DNA of 64,000 nt from Anaeramoeba flamelloides (lineage: Eukaryota; Metamonada; Anaeramoebidae): contig JANTQA010000012.1 of the NCBI GenBank assembly GCA_027625915.1, forward strand, positions 3,990,501-4,054,500, given 5' to 3'. Within the stretch, counting starts at the first letter, position 1, and each line of letters starts with the position of its first letter. The position numbers were made by a program, and so were the translations under genes. The notes below the pieces were generated by a model, which did no database searches, was not told where the DNA came from, and was given only the letters and a program-made list of their open reading frames with translations. Positions 33,535 through 45,419 of this stretch are shown here, piece by piece.

Positions 33535-33747
33535 TTAGTGAATTTGACATCTTACAGAATCTCTATTAAAAGTATCTTTTTTGAAAAACAATAAACTTTG
33601 TTGGCTTGTTGACAACAAAAAAAATTTAGATTTTTTTTTTTCAACACAACCGCTGATCGGAAAAATGTTTTTATTGTGAAATAAATTTTCATCTTTCAAA
33701 AACACCTTTTTCAATTCTCCAATAATTTCTAATTTCTTTTTTTCCAT
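33535..33747 (-). CDS. Small open frame upstream of SR gene
   Basis: 70 codons from ATG 33747, on the SR gene's strand and ending 110 bases before its start codon. Residues MEKKKLEIIGELKKVFL then CVEKKKSKFFLLSTSQQSLLFFKKD faintly recall the first strands of a PH domain (the 'FxL..xxLxYFKK' pattern), but it is too short for one. A donor-like TCTGTAAGA lies near its end but would not join the SR exons in phase. It could be an upstream open frame in the SR transcript, a gene remnant or chance. Confidence 0.3.
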   Translation of the reverse strand: MEKKKLEIIGELKKVFLKDENLFHNKNIFPISGCVEKKKSKFFLLSTSQQSLLFFKKDTFNRDSVRCQIH

Positions 33748-33759
33748 CTTTTTTCTTCA

Positions 33760-34530
33760 GTACTCTCAATTTAGTTTCAGAAGTGAAATCCTTTTCGCAA
33801 AATCTTGATTTTTTTTTTTGATTTTCTCTTTAAAGTACTACACTACAAGGAAAATTTAAATACCGAAAATTTAAGATAGCCAAAAATATACCTTGGATTT
33901 CAATTATACTTCATATATAAATTATTTTTTCAAAGTTATCCTAATTTTATGTAATAAAAAAAAGATAGCTTTTAAACTCATGAAAATCCGAATACCCCCC
34001 TTTTCAAAAATACCGACTTTTGAAAAAAAACATTTATTTTGGGGTATTTTTCTAATGAAAAAAGTTGAAATGAATTAATTTTTGATTGAACATAAGATCG
34101 AAAAAAGAATAAATGTTAAAACAATTTACTGAAAACCTTTGGGGAATGTATATAAAAACTCAGACATGGATTAAAAAAAAAATGATAAAAAATATTCAAA
34201 AAACAGATAAAAAATCAGATCTTCAATTTAATTTAACGATATCTTTTAATTGAAATATTTTGTGCTATTTTAAAATTGAAAAATATGTATATTTTTAGAC
34301 CATTAAAAAAATACTTGAAAAAATATCTCTCTATTAAGTCAATTAAAAAATTCAAAAATTATACAATTAAAAATGAAAAAAATATTACTGAAAAATTACA
34401 TTTTTTTTTCAATTCCTATTCATATCTATTAAATTTGTAAACCTTTTTGAAAATTGTTATGTATAATAATGTTTATTATATAAGCGTACATCAAAAATAC
34501 AAAATTTAGAGATTTTTTTTTGAAAAAATT
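33760..34530. other. Upstream region of SR gene, no feature seen
   Basis: AT-rich. It must hold the SR gene promoter, but no element can be recognised. Apparent frames at 33893-34078 are not protein-like. Confidence 0.4.
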
Positions 34531-34532
34531 TT

Positions 34533-34701
34533 CCTTGTCTTGGAATCTCTATTAAAGTTTTTTACCTAAATTTATTAGAGATTGAGAAATTTTTTGCCAA
34601 TTACTTAGATTTATAAAACCCCGTTTTTTTTTTCAATATTAAACACATTTCTAGATGAGGAATTCAGATTTAGAAATTGGTCAAATATATATATATATAT
34701 C

Positions 34702-34732
<31 letters not shown>

Positions 34733-34743
34733 TAGTCCCTGAA
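34533..34743 (-). mobile_element. MITE family F, copy 3, with TA expansion
   Basis: Reverse orientation to the copies at 39845 and 48711: AATCTCTATTA, TTTGCCAATTACTTAGAT, AACCCCGTTTTTT.TTCAATATTAAACA, GAAATTGGTCAA. Between GGTCAA and the terminal AGACTAGTCCCT sits a (TA)n run (34685-34729) that the other copies lack. Confidence 0.6.
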
Positions 34744-34749
34744 GATATT

Positions 34750-35892
34750 TGTTTTCCCCCTCAAGTAGTAAGTCAGTAATACAAATTTTTGTCTTTTTAA
34801 AAGAACTTTTAGGTTTCCATTCTCTAAAAAAGTCTAAAATTTATGAGAATTTTATCCTCTCCTAAAGTAAAAGGAAAAAAATTATCCTTAAAAACTAACA
34901 AGTTGTGTTGGTTTAAAATCGGATTTTCTGAGAAAATATAAAAAACGAAATTGCATTAAAGAGTTAATCAGAATAGAAAAGAAATGCAATACAATAATTA
35001 TTTTATAATTTGAATGATTAACTCAATAACCATCAATATGATATTACAAAGACTGATTAACTTTGTTTCCTTTTTATAAAGCACTTTGAAACATCAATTT
35101 ATTTCCAATATTTCAGAAAAAATTGGTCAAGAGAATCTATTTGTTTTTATTTAATTTTTAAATTTAGTGATTTTTTAGCAACTAATCTAAATTAAACCAA
35201 CAAATTTAAGAAAGATATATTACAATTTTGGAAGTCTGAATATGGATAATTCAGTTATTAAATTTCTATGAAATGTAGATTTTTTTTTGAAATTCTTGGG
35301 TTTTTTACTAATACCAGGATTATTTTTAATTTTTACAATCAACAAATATTACTACTTGAATAATTGATTTTTTAGAGATACATGAACTGTTCAGTACTAA
35401 TGTGGTTAAACCCAATAATAACATACCTTTATCTTAGAATTCTCCTTGATAGATGTTAATTCCTTAAAGGAAATTAATTAAAGTCTACCAAAATACATTC
35501 TGAGATTATAATAGAATCACGATCCTGAAACAATTATTTGAAAAAAAAAATTAAAAAACTTTTGTAAATTTTTTATTTTTAGATAACCTCACTTATAACA
35601 AACACTATTGGTTATTAAAAGATCGTTGATGAAAAAAAATATTTTTTGGTATATTTAATAAATAAAGTTGGAAAATACAATTTTTCCAGGTTCTATAAAG
35701 ATTTTTTTCAAATTTAATAGTAAAAAATTTGAATTTTTTATTTTATCACAGTTAAGATATTATAATAATATTTCATTTTAAAAGTATTTTTAATCGGATA
35801 AAAATCTTTCAAATGGGTAACCAATTATTTTGACTATAAAAGAATTATTTATTAAGATAAATTGAAAAAAATATTTTTATTTTGATTTTTTC
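34750..35892. other. Intergenic, no feature seen
   Basis: AT-rich sequence without recognisable genes or repeats. Confidence 0.45.
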
Positions 35893-36610
35893 AGTGAGGT
35901 GTTTTTTAATTTTTCAAATAAATAGAAAATTTCTTAAATTTTTGGTTTATTTTAAAAAGTAAAAAAAACAGTCGTTAGCTTTTCTAGAATTTAAAACAAT
36001 TGAGTAAAATATTTGATTTTTCTCAATTATTTTTACTTCTGGATGAGTGCCGTTAGGTATTTTTTAAGTTTTCTATTTATTTGGAAAATCTATATATTTT
36101 CGTTAGGTTTTTTTTACTTTTTGAATTTAACCGATCATTTTAATAAATTTTCTGTTTATTTTGAAAAGTAAAAAAAATCTAGAATACTTCACAAATAAAT
36201 AGAAAACTCAAAAAAACCTAACGAAAATCGATAGATTTAACAAATAAAACAGAAACCCTCAAAAAAACCTAGAACACTTCACAAATAAAATAGAAAACCT
36301 CAAGAAAATCTTGGCACTCTATGGCACTTGACGGACACTTTCGTTAGGTTTTCTTTACTTTCTGAAATAAACAGAAAATTTCAAAAATTTTTTGTCTATT
36401 TCATTAAGTAAAAAAAAACTAGGACCTTTCGATTAGGTTCTCCAGAATTTAAATGAATAATGTAAAATCTATAGGATTTTACTCTATTATTTTGAATCCT
36501 GGAAAACTTCTGACACTTCGGTTGGGTTTTTATTTCATAAAAGAAAGAAAAAGAAAATTTATTTCATTTTTGGATTATTCCAAAATTAAAAAAAAACTAG
36601 TACACTTAGA
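35893..36610. repeat. Palindromic cassette cluster 8
   Basis: The longest cluster, more decayed than those in the SR introns. Visible: M2/M3 hybrid hairpin, GTCGTTAGC, degenerate M1, GTGCCGTTAGG, a long M4-M3-M4 palindrome (about 36095-36240) with ACCTAACGAAAATC, AGAACACTTCACAAATAAA, the words GGCACTCTATGGCACTTGACGG, CGTTAGG, M3, M1 and a final M2. It lies 5' of LINE copy L6. Confidence 0.82.
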
Positions 36611-37182
36611 ATAATTATCATATGGATTTTTTATCTCTATTACAGTTTTATTAGATGATTAGAGTGTTTTCAAAACATTTAGTTATTATCTCTTTAATAA
36701 AATATCCTAAAGTTGAAAATGAGGTATAATTAATTCTAACATCCATTTCAAATTATTTTTACCCCGAAAAATATCTTTTTTTTGGCTAGAGATTTTTGAA
36801 AATCTTGGATATGTTGACAACAACAAATACAATAGTTTCATATATTTGAAGAGCTGATATTTCGAGTATATTGTGAATAAACTTGATTATTAAAGATGAA
36901 ATTCTAATAGAAGTAGTAATTTTTTCGAACTTTTTTTTTTCAATTTTATTTTTCAAGGCAAAAGATCTCTCAAAAAAAAGATATGATTTTTTTTTCTTTG
37001 AGTTTCAATCGAATACCGAAACTTTTATCCAATTGTATACCCAAGTTCAATTCGAATTTGAAGATTAAACTACTTGATTTTTTCAGAATCTTTTAAAATA
37101 GAATGTAATTAGTCCAAATTTTTTTGTAATTTTTCCCAATTTTTTTTTGTTATTTTGATGGATAATAATTGATCTTTTTGTT

Positions 37183-38600
37183 TCAAAAAATCAGTTTGGT
37201 TTTAAGAAGAAATTAGATACAAGAATTGCAGTTTTAAATTGATTAAATGAATATCAAAAGTTAAAAAATGAATTCAAAAATGGAGATATTTATATTGACT
37301 CTATACATCATTCATTGATTTATTATTCAATCAAAAAATTTATTAAAAATGAAATTATTGTAAAATATCTACTTGCATATTATTCAAAAGAAGGAATTGG
37401 TGTTTATCAAGGAGATCCATTATCTCCTTTATTATTTGAATTTATTACTCATTTTCTCTTAGAAAAAATTAAACCATTAGCAATACATGTTCAGATGTAT
37501 ACAGATGATCTAATTTTGCTTATGAAAGGATCATTGATAGAAATAAATTTTCAACTAGAAAAAATCTTTAAAATTATAAAAGATTTCGGAATGAATCCAA
37601 ATAGTGATAAAACTAAAAAAACTTTAATTCCAAAGAAAATTTTATATCTTAGTATTTGGCTTGATAAAAAAACTCATTTAAAGTTTAACCTTGAGAAAGT
37701 TAAGACCAATTTCAAAAATTTAATCAATATCTTACAACAAAAAAATTTTTCTAATAGATTTAAAATTCAGTTTTTTAAAGCTGTATTACATAGTCAACTA
37801 TTATATGGATTAGAAATATTTGATTTAACAAAAACAGATTTCAAAAATATTGATACTTGGATTAATAAAAAAATAAAATAATTTTTATTAATTAACCCAC
37901 ACTCTCCTCAGGCTTATTTATAAAACTGAAGCAAAAATTGATCCTGTTAGAATAACAATATATAAAAAAAGATTTAAATTAATACAAAAATTAAAAACCC
38001 TTGGATTTGGTGAATTAATTAATTATCTACCTTTTAAGAGAAAAAAGAATTTGAAAATATTAACTGGCAATCAAATAACTTAAAAGAATTAGAAATTGAA
38101 TTGGATCAATTCAGCATTAATCAATTAGAAAATAGCCCAAGCTGGAAAGTCCAAAAATATTTAAAAATTATACAAATAAATAACACAATAAACAAACAAC
38201 AAAGATATTTAAAATGGATATGCTCACTTCAATTTTAAAACTCAGAAATTTTACAAATTATTTAAATAGATAATCTTATGTTATGAATAAAAATAAATCA
38301 AAATATTGTGAGATATGTAAAAAGATTAACAATTTATATATCATTGAAGATTTGGACCATTTTCTATGGAATTGCTCAGCCTATGAAAATAATCGTAAAA
38401 TCTGGAGATCTGAATTAAAAAAATTAATATATCTAAATAATTAAAAAATAATAATTTTGAAAATATTATTATAAAAAAAGATTCATCAAGTTTATTAGCC
38501 ATAGTGGATAATAAACTTATCTTTGAGTCTTTAATAAGATTCCAAAATAAAAATTTAGGAATTCGGGTACATAAGAGGAATTTTAAACTCCTCCCTTAAA
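37183..38600 (+). mobile_element. LINE copy L6, reverse transcriptase to 3' end
   Basis: Non-LTR reverse transcriptase: QFGFKKKLDTRIAV, DSIHHSLI (with the preceding FIDFKKAY missing), GVYQGDPLSPLLF, the catalytic MYTDDLIL (usually F/YADD; here Ala is replaced by Thr), GMNPNSDKTK, LYLSIWL and SQLLYGLEIFDL. The frame is open from 37315 to 37881; frame breaks follow. The C-terminal CEICKK..LDHFLWNCSAYE and a tail with the 3' end AAGAGGAATTTTAAACTCC plus an A-run are present. It carries no cassettes at the positions where L4 and L5 do. No endonuclease part is seen. Confidence 0.85.
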
Positions 38601-38609
38601 TAATAAAAA

Positions 38610-39050
38610 AAAAAAATAATTGATCTTTTTTTAACTCTATTTTTCGAGATTAATTTTCTAATTTGATCCTTTATTTGTAGAATTTCTTTTTAAATAATGA
38701 AACTTGAAAAAACAAGTCCATTTTACTGATGGTTTGTTGTTGGTTTCTTTGATCGACTAACGTATAGGTCTTCGATCAAAAAATTAGGTTGTTTATTTTC
38801 AACTACTATTTGACACGTCTAAAATGTAGAAGGTGTCAATGATGAATATGCGTAATATTGATTTTGTTTAGGAGGTATTTAGAGCTTCAAACAAAATTGT
38901 GAGAACCTTTGAATTTATCAATGGTTGAGCCAAGAAATGTTCGTAAAAAAAAGTCGTATTTTTAAAAGTTGGAAGATTTTGACAAAGTGTTGTTTTACAA
39001 ATAATATTGTTTATTTTTTTAATTAATATTACATATGGGTGTAGCTTGAT
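38610..39050. other. Region before tRNA, no feature seen
   Basis: AT-rich, slightly more mixed than average at 38690-38960. No gene recognised. Confidence 0.4.
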
Positions 39051-39056
39051 ATACAA

Positions 39057-39129
39057 GCATCTTTAGCTCAGTGGTAGTAGCATCTCACTTGTAATGAGAA
39101 GGTCGAAGGTTCGAGTCCTTCAAGGTGCA
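39057..39129 (+). tRNA. tRNA-Thr (anticodon UGU)
   Basis: 73 bases. The acceptor stem GCATCTT pairs with AAGGTGC (one G-U), discriminator A. The D arm is GCT..AGC with loop CAGTGGTAGT. The anticodon stem TCTCA/TGAGA encloses loop CTTGTAA, anticodon TGT, which reads ACA (Thr). The T arm GAAGG/CCTTC encloses TTCGAGT. A box TAGCTCAGTGGTAG and B box GGTTCGAGTCC are canonical for RNA polymerase III. No intron. CCA is not encoded, as expected for a nuclear gene. Confidence 0.95.
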
Positions 39130-39135
39130 AGCCTC

Positions 39136-39144
39136 TTTTTTTTT
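39136..39144 (+). terminator. RNA polymerase III terminator
   Basis: A run of nine T begins seven bases after the tRNA-Thr discriminator base. Confidence 0.85.
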
Positions 39145-39844
39145 ATGATTGATTGCTGTTGAGCTTCTTTTTCAAAAACAAAGCATTCATATTTTATAGT
39201 TGCAATCTATTTGTGTCGTTCTCTCATTAACAAAAGATTGAACTTTTTTCAAAGAAGAAAAGATTTTTTTTTTTACAAAGACAAAAATAGAATAAATTTT
39301 TCTTAACTTTTCTTTTAGTTGGTATTTAAGGACTTCGTTTCGATTTATCAAATAGCCTAAAAACACTTTTTTTCCAATCTAATTTAGATTGTGAAGTAAG
39401 TTCAATCAAAATATTCTGCAATTTTGATTGAAAATCTTTTTTTGTCTTTTTTTAATGAAAAATTCAAAAGCAATCTTTAGATTCCTAAACTCAAAAATAC
39501 CTTATTAAGAAACTTGAGAATGAAAAAATAATAAAACTATAATTTTTGAACCATTAAATAATGACCATCAATTCAAGCACTCTCATTAAACAACTCTAAC
39601 TTTAAAAGATCGCATTTTCAATGATTTTTAACAATGGGGATTGTTTCATTGTTTAACCTACCAATCATAACAATTCAATCAAAACATTTCTGTTTTTTTC
39701 TTTGTGATAGTATTTTTTATTTTGTGTTTTTTCTTTAATTGAAGTTCCCATTAACTATTATATAGTATTTAATATTTTCTTTATTTGATTATTCAAAGAA
39801 TTACAATTACCAAATACTCTTAAAGATTTAGTTAACTTTTGTGT

Positions 39845-40020
39845 TAAGTAACTAGCCTCTATTATTTTATTTTGACCAATTTCTAAATAAGTATTTATTA
39901 TCTAGAAATATGTTAATATTGAAAATAAAAAGGGTTTTTCAAATCAAAGTAATTGACAAACAATTTTCTCAATCGCTATTAAATTTATATAAAAAAAAAT
40001 TAATAGAGATTAGTACCTTA
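39845..40020. mobile_element. MITE family F, copy 2
   Basis: Ends TTAAGTAACTAGCCTCTATT and, on the other strand, TTAAGGTACTAATCTCTATT. The interior (GACCAATTTCTAAATA, AATATTGAAAATAAA.AGGGTTTTTCAAATC, AAGTAATTG) matches copy 1 at 48711-48887. About 176 bases, non-coding. Confidence 0.75.
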
Positions 40021-40029
40021 ATTTTTTTT

Positions 40030-40630
40030 TTTATAATTTGTATAGTTTCTTGAAAACCCACTTGTTAGTCCGAAGACCAATTGGATTTATATGTTGTGGT
40101 AGAGGTTTTGAGGAATTTAGAATACGAAAATCCATGAAGGGAAAATTTTCAAAAAATCGTCTTCTTTTTTATTTATCAAAAAACTTTGTCTTCTTACGAA
40201 AAAAAGAAAAAATGATCTTTATTTTTGACAAAATGAGGGTTTTGCTAAATTTCTATTCAAAAAAAAAAAACAAATTAGAACTTTTATCAAATATTAACGA
40301 AACGAGAAAATAACAAATAATAATAGTAATGTTTTGAAATTTTCCCCATTTTTTACTTAGAAGGAAACAATAAAAAACCCTCTTAAGAATAACTATTTTA
40401 TGAAAATAAAAAAAAATATTAGAAAATTCTTTGACAATTTCTAGATGTTATTTAATTTCAACTTTTAAATTTTCTGTAAGAAAAAATCTTCTCAAAAATT
40501 ACTTCTTTTGTAGTACTCTTTTTCGTTTTGAAATATGAACAGAAAAACAAAATTCTAAAAAATTAAATATTTTTACCATCTTAAGAAGAATTGAATAAAT
40601 GTTTGTGAGATTCAAAAATTCGGGAAAGTT
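40030..40630. other. No gene recognised
   Basis: An open frame at 40038-40313 (plus) has no start ATG near its beginning and no recognisable motif. I regard it as chance or a decayed piece. Confidence 0.35.
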
Positions 40631-40637
40631 TTTATAG

Positions 40638-40668
40638 TATAAATATATATATATATATATATGTGTGT
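40638..40668. repeat. (TA)n(TG)n microsatellite
   Basis: TA repeats running into GTGTGTG. Confidence 0.85.
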
Positions 40669-40773
40669 GGATGGTAACAGTATTTTTTTTAATGTATAAA
40701 ATTATTTATTATTGTATTATCACTATCTATTTAAGAGTTACCTTCATCTTTTGTTCAAATCGTATAATCACTA

Positions 40774-40972
40774 TAATCAGTTCCACTTTTAAGACACAAA
40801 CTTTCAACCAAATTTAAGGCACACAAAAAAACTTCCAATTAAGGCACAAAATTTATACTTTTTTTTACCATTTATTTTATTAAAAACTGAATTTTGTTCC
40901 TTTATTTGTGATTTTTTTGCATGCTTTAAATTGTGATTGAAAATTTGTGCCTTAAAAGTGAAACTAACTGTA
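40774..40972. mobile_element. MITE family B, copy 3
   Basis: Ends TAATCAGTTCCACTTTTAAG and CTTAAAAGTGAAACTAACTG-TA. Inner AAGGCACAC/TTGTGCCTT repeats as in copies 2 and 4. It abuts a fragment of family C on its right. Confidence 0.85.
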
Positions 40973-41055
40973 GAGTAAATATGAATGTTGTAAAAAAAAG
41001 AGTTTTTTCTATTTTTGGAATAAATAAGGAGTTCCATGCATTTTCAAAATTTTAA
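40973..41055 (+). mobile_element. MITE family C, partial copy 3
   Basis: Matches one terminal arm of family C (GAGTAAATATGAATGTTGTA, AATAAATAAGGAGTTCCATG). It is trapped between B copies 3 and 4; the rest of the element is missing or unrecognisable. Confidence 0.65.
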
Positions 41056-41252
41056 TACAGTCAGTTTCACTTTTAAGACACAAACTTTCTACCAAATTTA
41101 AGGCACAATAAAAATTCTAAATTAAGGCACAAAATTCAGATTCTAGTAAAATAAATTGTAAAAAAATAAATTCCAAATTTTGTGCCTTAATTTGAGATTT
41201 TTTTGTGCCTTAAATTTCGTTGAAAGTTTGTGCCTTAAAAGTGGTGACTGTA
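41056..41252. mobile_element. MITE family B, copy 4
   Basis: Left end TACAGTCAGTTTCACTTTT; right end AAAAGTGGTGACTGTA. Inner repeats AAGGCACAA/TTGTGCCTT. Inserted in or beside the family C fragment. Confidence 0.87.
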
Positions 41253-41259
41253 ATATTGA

Positions 41260-42723
41260 TTTATCAAATGAATAATATACCATCAACTAATTTTATTTGG
41301 ATTCTTCTATGTTGAAGAACTCAACTTTAATTAATATCAATTCTTGAAAAAAAATATTGAAAGAACGAAATAGGTTAGATAATTCAAAAAATCAAATGAA
41401 AACAAATAATTCAAAGGACGAAAAAATGATTTTCATATTTTCCAAAAAAGACAATTATTTCCAATTTGAATTAAATTGTATAATTGTGATTATTTGAACC
41501 ATTTTAACTGTGTTAAAAAATTTTGAATTTTAGTTTATTTATAGTTTTTTTCCTAGTATTCAGATTTTTATAATATTTTAAAAATTATTTAAAAAATTAA
41601 ATTCCAAAAAATTATTTTATATAAAAATCTCATAGATAACAATAAATAATTCTATATTTATTTATTTAAATGTTATTAAAATTTATTATATGAAATTATC
41701 TTGATTTTTTTTTCTATTTCTTTTTTTATTTGCTAGGCAACTTTTTTTATTTGATAACAATATTTTTTATCATATAAAATACATTTTTTAATTTATTTTT
41801 TTTTTTGAATTAAAATAAAGAAAGTTGATATTTTGAAAAAAAATAAATAAAATAAAACTAATACTAAATAAATTAGTTAGTTTCAAAAAAAAAAAAAAAA
41901 TACAAAAAATATAAAAATGTACTACATTTATTTAGCATGGGGTGGGGATAATTATTTACAAATAGGCCAAAATAAACCAAAAAAAGTAATTTCTCTTAAT
42001 ATTATTTTCGAAAATAGTTTTACTATATAATACATTTATTGTTATTTTTGCGAATATCAGCTTTCTTTATCTGATTGGAAAAAAAAATGAATTAAATTTT
42101 GAAATTATTTTGATTAAAAATTGCACTTTAACCTTGTAAACACCATATTTTGATATAAAATATAAAGAAAAAGTTATTATTTTTTTTTTTTTTTACTTTT
42201 TACTTAATAAAAAAGTTTTCAGAAATATCTTTTAATTTTGAATATAATCAAAATTTTGAAAAATAATCAAACTCGTGATACTATCATTTTGAAATAAAAA
42301 ATCAAAATTTAGAAATTTTTTTGAATAAATATGGTTAAAATAAAATCATATTGAGAAAAAATAATTGATTTAAAGTAAATATTACATTTTTTTTTTTTTT
42401 AAATACTAGTATCGATATATAAAGAAGATAAATCCTGTATATAATCATAAAGTCAGAAAAAATAATCTATTTTTCGAATTTTTTGCTGTGAAATAAAAGT
42501 TTTCTAAAGGTGAATTAAACAATTATTAAATTGAAATTGGACTATTATTATTATTATTATTATTATTTCCTTCAGTCGAATTTGGAAGTGCTTAAAGAAA
42601 TTAGATTATCTTTTATGATTCCACCATACATGATAAAAAAGATTAAAAATTTTCCATGTTAAAATAAAAATTGAAATTTAAACCACAATGATAAATAAAT
42701 AATGAGTTTATCAGGCTCATTAC

Positions 42724-42763
<40 letters not shown>

Positions 42764-43260
42764 CTCCTTTTATGATAAAACTAAATTCATTTCTGATTTA
42801 AATCATTTTTTTTTTTTTTTTATTTTATTCTTTTTGGGTTTTATTTCTATTTTAAAGTTTAATTATATGGGTGAGGGGGGGGATTACTTTCTACTATTGT
42901 GATTCTGAAAAATGAAATCCAACTTAATTTGCAAAATAAAGAGGTAAATGATAACTTCATCATAAGCAAAAAGGTTTAAATCAAATCAGTCCAAAAAGAC
43001 AAAAAGAATTAGCAGTAATTAAACAACAATTCCCTGGATGATCCATCATGTTATATTATTAGAAATAAATTAAATCAACCAAAAGTGGTATAATTGTGAT
43101 TATGTGTTTTCTTAATTATAGATAGACTTTTTTTAAAATTGATTTTCTGTCAATTTTATCTTATAAACACGTTTTAAATATCTTTTTTTTTATTACTGTT
43201 CTAATCAATTTTCTTCTCAACAACTTTTTTTTTTGCTTTTTAAAAATAAAAAAAATGGTC
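41260..43260. other. Intergenic, low complexity
   Basis: Extremely AT-rich. It includes (ATT)n at about 42542-42568 and a (TA)n run at about 42729-42762. No gene seen. Confidence 0.5.
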
Positions 43261-43264
43261 ATGT

Positions 43265-43375
43265 CTTTCCTTTGAACAATCATGAAATCTATGATTTGAC
43301 GCTTAAATTTTCTTTCAGGAAATATAAGTAAAAGAACAAAAAAAGTGTATGTAACTCTTCTTCGATAATAATAAT
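43265..43375 (+). mobile_element. LINE 3' terminus fragment, copy L7
   Basis: Encodes a degenerate LNNHEIYDLTLK tail followed by the family's 3' end (AAGTGTATGTAACTCTTCTTCGATAATAATAA). Only about 100 bases of the LINE remain. Confidence 0.55.
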
Positions 43376-43379
43376 TTCT

Positions 43380-44520
43380 TATTTTTTGTTTTTAATTTAC
43401 TTAATATTTATTAATTGTTTTTTTTTTTTTTTTTATGAATGGTCTTCTTCAATATTATTTAGGAATTGAAGTTGATAAAAAGTTTTTTAGTAATACATTT
43501 TGCCAACTTCTAAGATATAATATCTCACTCACCCTTATAAGGGGGTAGTTTTTGTTCTTCATTTTATTATTATAAGTAAATTTGTAAATTTTTATTTTAT
43601 AGTTTTTATTTTGATGGTTGTGTATCCTCAATTTCAGAGCAATTGTTTTTAAAAAAAATAAAAAAATATATTAGTATTTATTTGATAATTTTGAAATTTA
43701 ATGTTTATTGGATGAGTGGTTAAATACTAATAATAATACCAAAAAGAAATTTATATAAATAAATCAGCCCATAAGCAGGAAAAATACTACTTAATTCAAC
43801 AAAATTGTTGTTTGTAAAAATAAATTTTTTTATATTTGATTGTAAAAAAACAATTTAACAATTATATCTCAGGTTGGATTTTGAATCAATTCCGAAGATA
43901 ATATTACAGCCTATTTTAAAATGTGTGATCTTTTTTAAATTTTGTATCAAGTTTTGTATTTTAACAAGGTGAAGACTTTTTCAGAATGAAAACTTTTTTC
44001 CAATTTTCTTTTTTTAATAAACTGAAGACTTTTTGAGAATTAAATCCTTTTGAAAGTTTTCTCTTTATAAAGCGAAGAAATCCAACTTTAAACATTTTTG
44101 GAAATTTTATATTTTAATAAAGTGAAAACTCAGCCTCGAAAGAAGGTGTAGAGGTTGGGATTTGAAGAAAAGTAATTTTTTTTAAAAAAAGTTCACATTT
44201 TATATTAGACCATATAACTTTAAAAAAGTTGTAATTCTGGCAAAATCATAAAAAAAAAAAAGAACTCACTTTTTTAAAATAATAATGTATTATTTTTATT
44301 TGTCAAAATTATGAACAAAATTCAAAAAAAAAAAACAAATAATTTTACAATTATTGTTTTATAATTAGCAAATAAAAAATTAAAGTCATTTTAAAAAAGT
44401 GTGCACTAAAAGTTTTAAAAAATGTCACTTAAATTATTTGTTTAACTCTTAAACACTTTGAGTAGTCGTGCTTTAAGGCTTTTAAGTTCTCACTTTTTTT
44501 AAAATTACATTAATAAATTT
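43380..44520. other. 3' flank of SNAPC1 gene, no feature seen
   Basis: AT-rich. Around 43970-44120 three roughly 70-base segments repeat loosely (AAGTGAAGACTTTTT, AAACTGAAGACTTTTTGAG, AAAGCGAAGAAATCC), a possible old tandem duplication. Confidence 0.35.
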
Positions 44521-44525
44521 TGAAT

Positions 44526-45416
44526 TTAATTTTCGAAGAAATCATCATATTCATCATCCTCATCCTCGTCCTCGTCCTCGTCCTCTTCCTCGACCCCATC
44601 CTCGTCATAATTTCCTTGGTTCTGTTTTAATTGTTGTTCTAATTGTAGGAGGGTTGTGTTAATTGATTCAATTTCTTTGATGAGATCAACATTTTTATCA
44701 AGAACGCGATCATATTCGGTTAGCAAGGGTTCCTTTTCGACAATATTATTTCTTATTTTGTTATACCTCTCAAGTGTGTCTTTGATTGCTTGTGTATCGC
44801 CAATGCCTGAAAGATTAATCCTGCTTAACACCTCTGAATCGATAACAATACCTTCATTATCCATCATTTTTTGTTCTTCTTTTTCTTTATTTTTTTTTGA
44901 TCTCCTTGTTTTTTTTCTCTTCACCAAGCCAACCCTGCCGTAAGTTGAGAGATGCGATCCCCCTCGATCTAAAAATCGATGTTCGTGGCCACAAAAGAGC
45001 CACAGTTTGTCATTTGTCATCTTCCTGAAGATCACAAAGGGATCTTTCAGTGACTGCTTAACAACCTGTGAATAGAACGCGAGGATGTATTCCCAGATCG
45101 AAGGCGAAACTTCAATCTTTTTTAAAGGGCTATATTGCTGTGTGTTGTACAACAAAAAGAGAGTATAAAGCGCTCCCGCTCTCGACTCTAATGATCCGCT
45201 GTTTTGGAAATAGCCTAAGGCAACACCACACACTACTTGGAAAAAATCTTCAGGTCTGATGTGACGTTGGTACTTTGTCGGGCAGCTTGTAGAGATTTGC
45301 TTTTTGCTCCAGATCTTTTTAAAGACTGAAAAATCCATGGTAGAGGAATTTACAAATTCTTGTATTAACCCTTTAATGGCTAAAACGTGTTCTAAGCGTG
45401 GGTTGGAGTTTGTCAT
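44526..45416 (-). CDS. SNAPC1: snRNA-activating protein complex subunit 1 (SNAP43)
   Basis: Single exon, 296 codons, from ATG 45416. In-frame codons extend two triplets upstream, but only 45416 is ATG. Residues 1-150 match the SNAPC1 (SNAP43) family: an N-terminal helical part (DFSVFKKIW), then the family hallmark SLESRAGALYTLFLLYNTQQ followed by KIEVSPSIWEYILAFY, and VIFRKMTNDKLWLFC. The complex binds the proximal sequence element of snRNA genes and is needed for transcription of snRNAs by RNA polymerases II and III. After a basic KRKKTRRSKKNK stretch there is a coiled-coil segment (about 245-275) and an acidic tail (EDEDEDEDDEYDDFFEN). Metazoan SNAPC1 is somewhat longer; the acidic tail appears lineage-specific. 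Confidence 0.88.
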   Translation of the reverse strand: MTNSNPRLEHVLAIKGLIQEFVNSSTMDFSVFKKIWSKKQISTSCPTKYQRHIRPEDFFQVVCGVALGYFQNSGSLESRAGALYTLFLLYNTQQYSPLKKIEVSPSIWEYILAFYSQVVKQSLKDPFVIFRKMTNDKLWLFCGHEHRFLDRGGSHLSTYGRVGLVKRKKTRRSKKNKEKEEQKMMDNEGIVIDSEVLSRINLSGIGDTQAIKDTLERYNKIRNNIVEKEPLLTEYDRVLDKNVDLIKEIESINTTLLQLEQQLKQNQGNYDEDGVEEEDEDEDEDEDDEYDDFFEN

Positions 45417-45419
45417 CTT

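Noticed and set aside
37315-37881. Host telomerase or group II reverse transcriptase
   Set aside because: The QGDPLSPLLF and YTDD context, the C-terminal CCHC-like motif and multiple decayed copies fit a non-LTR retrotransposon.
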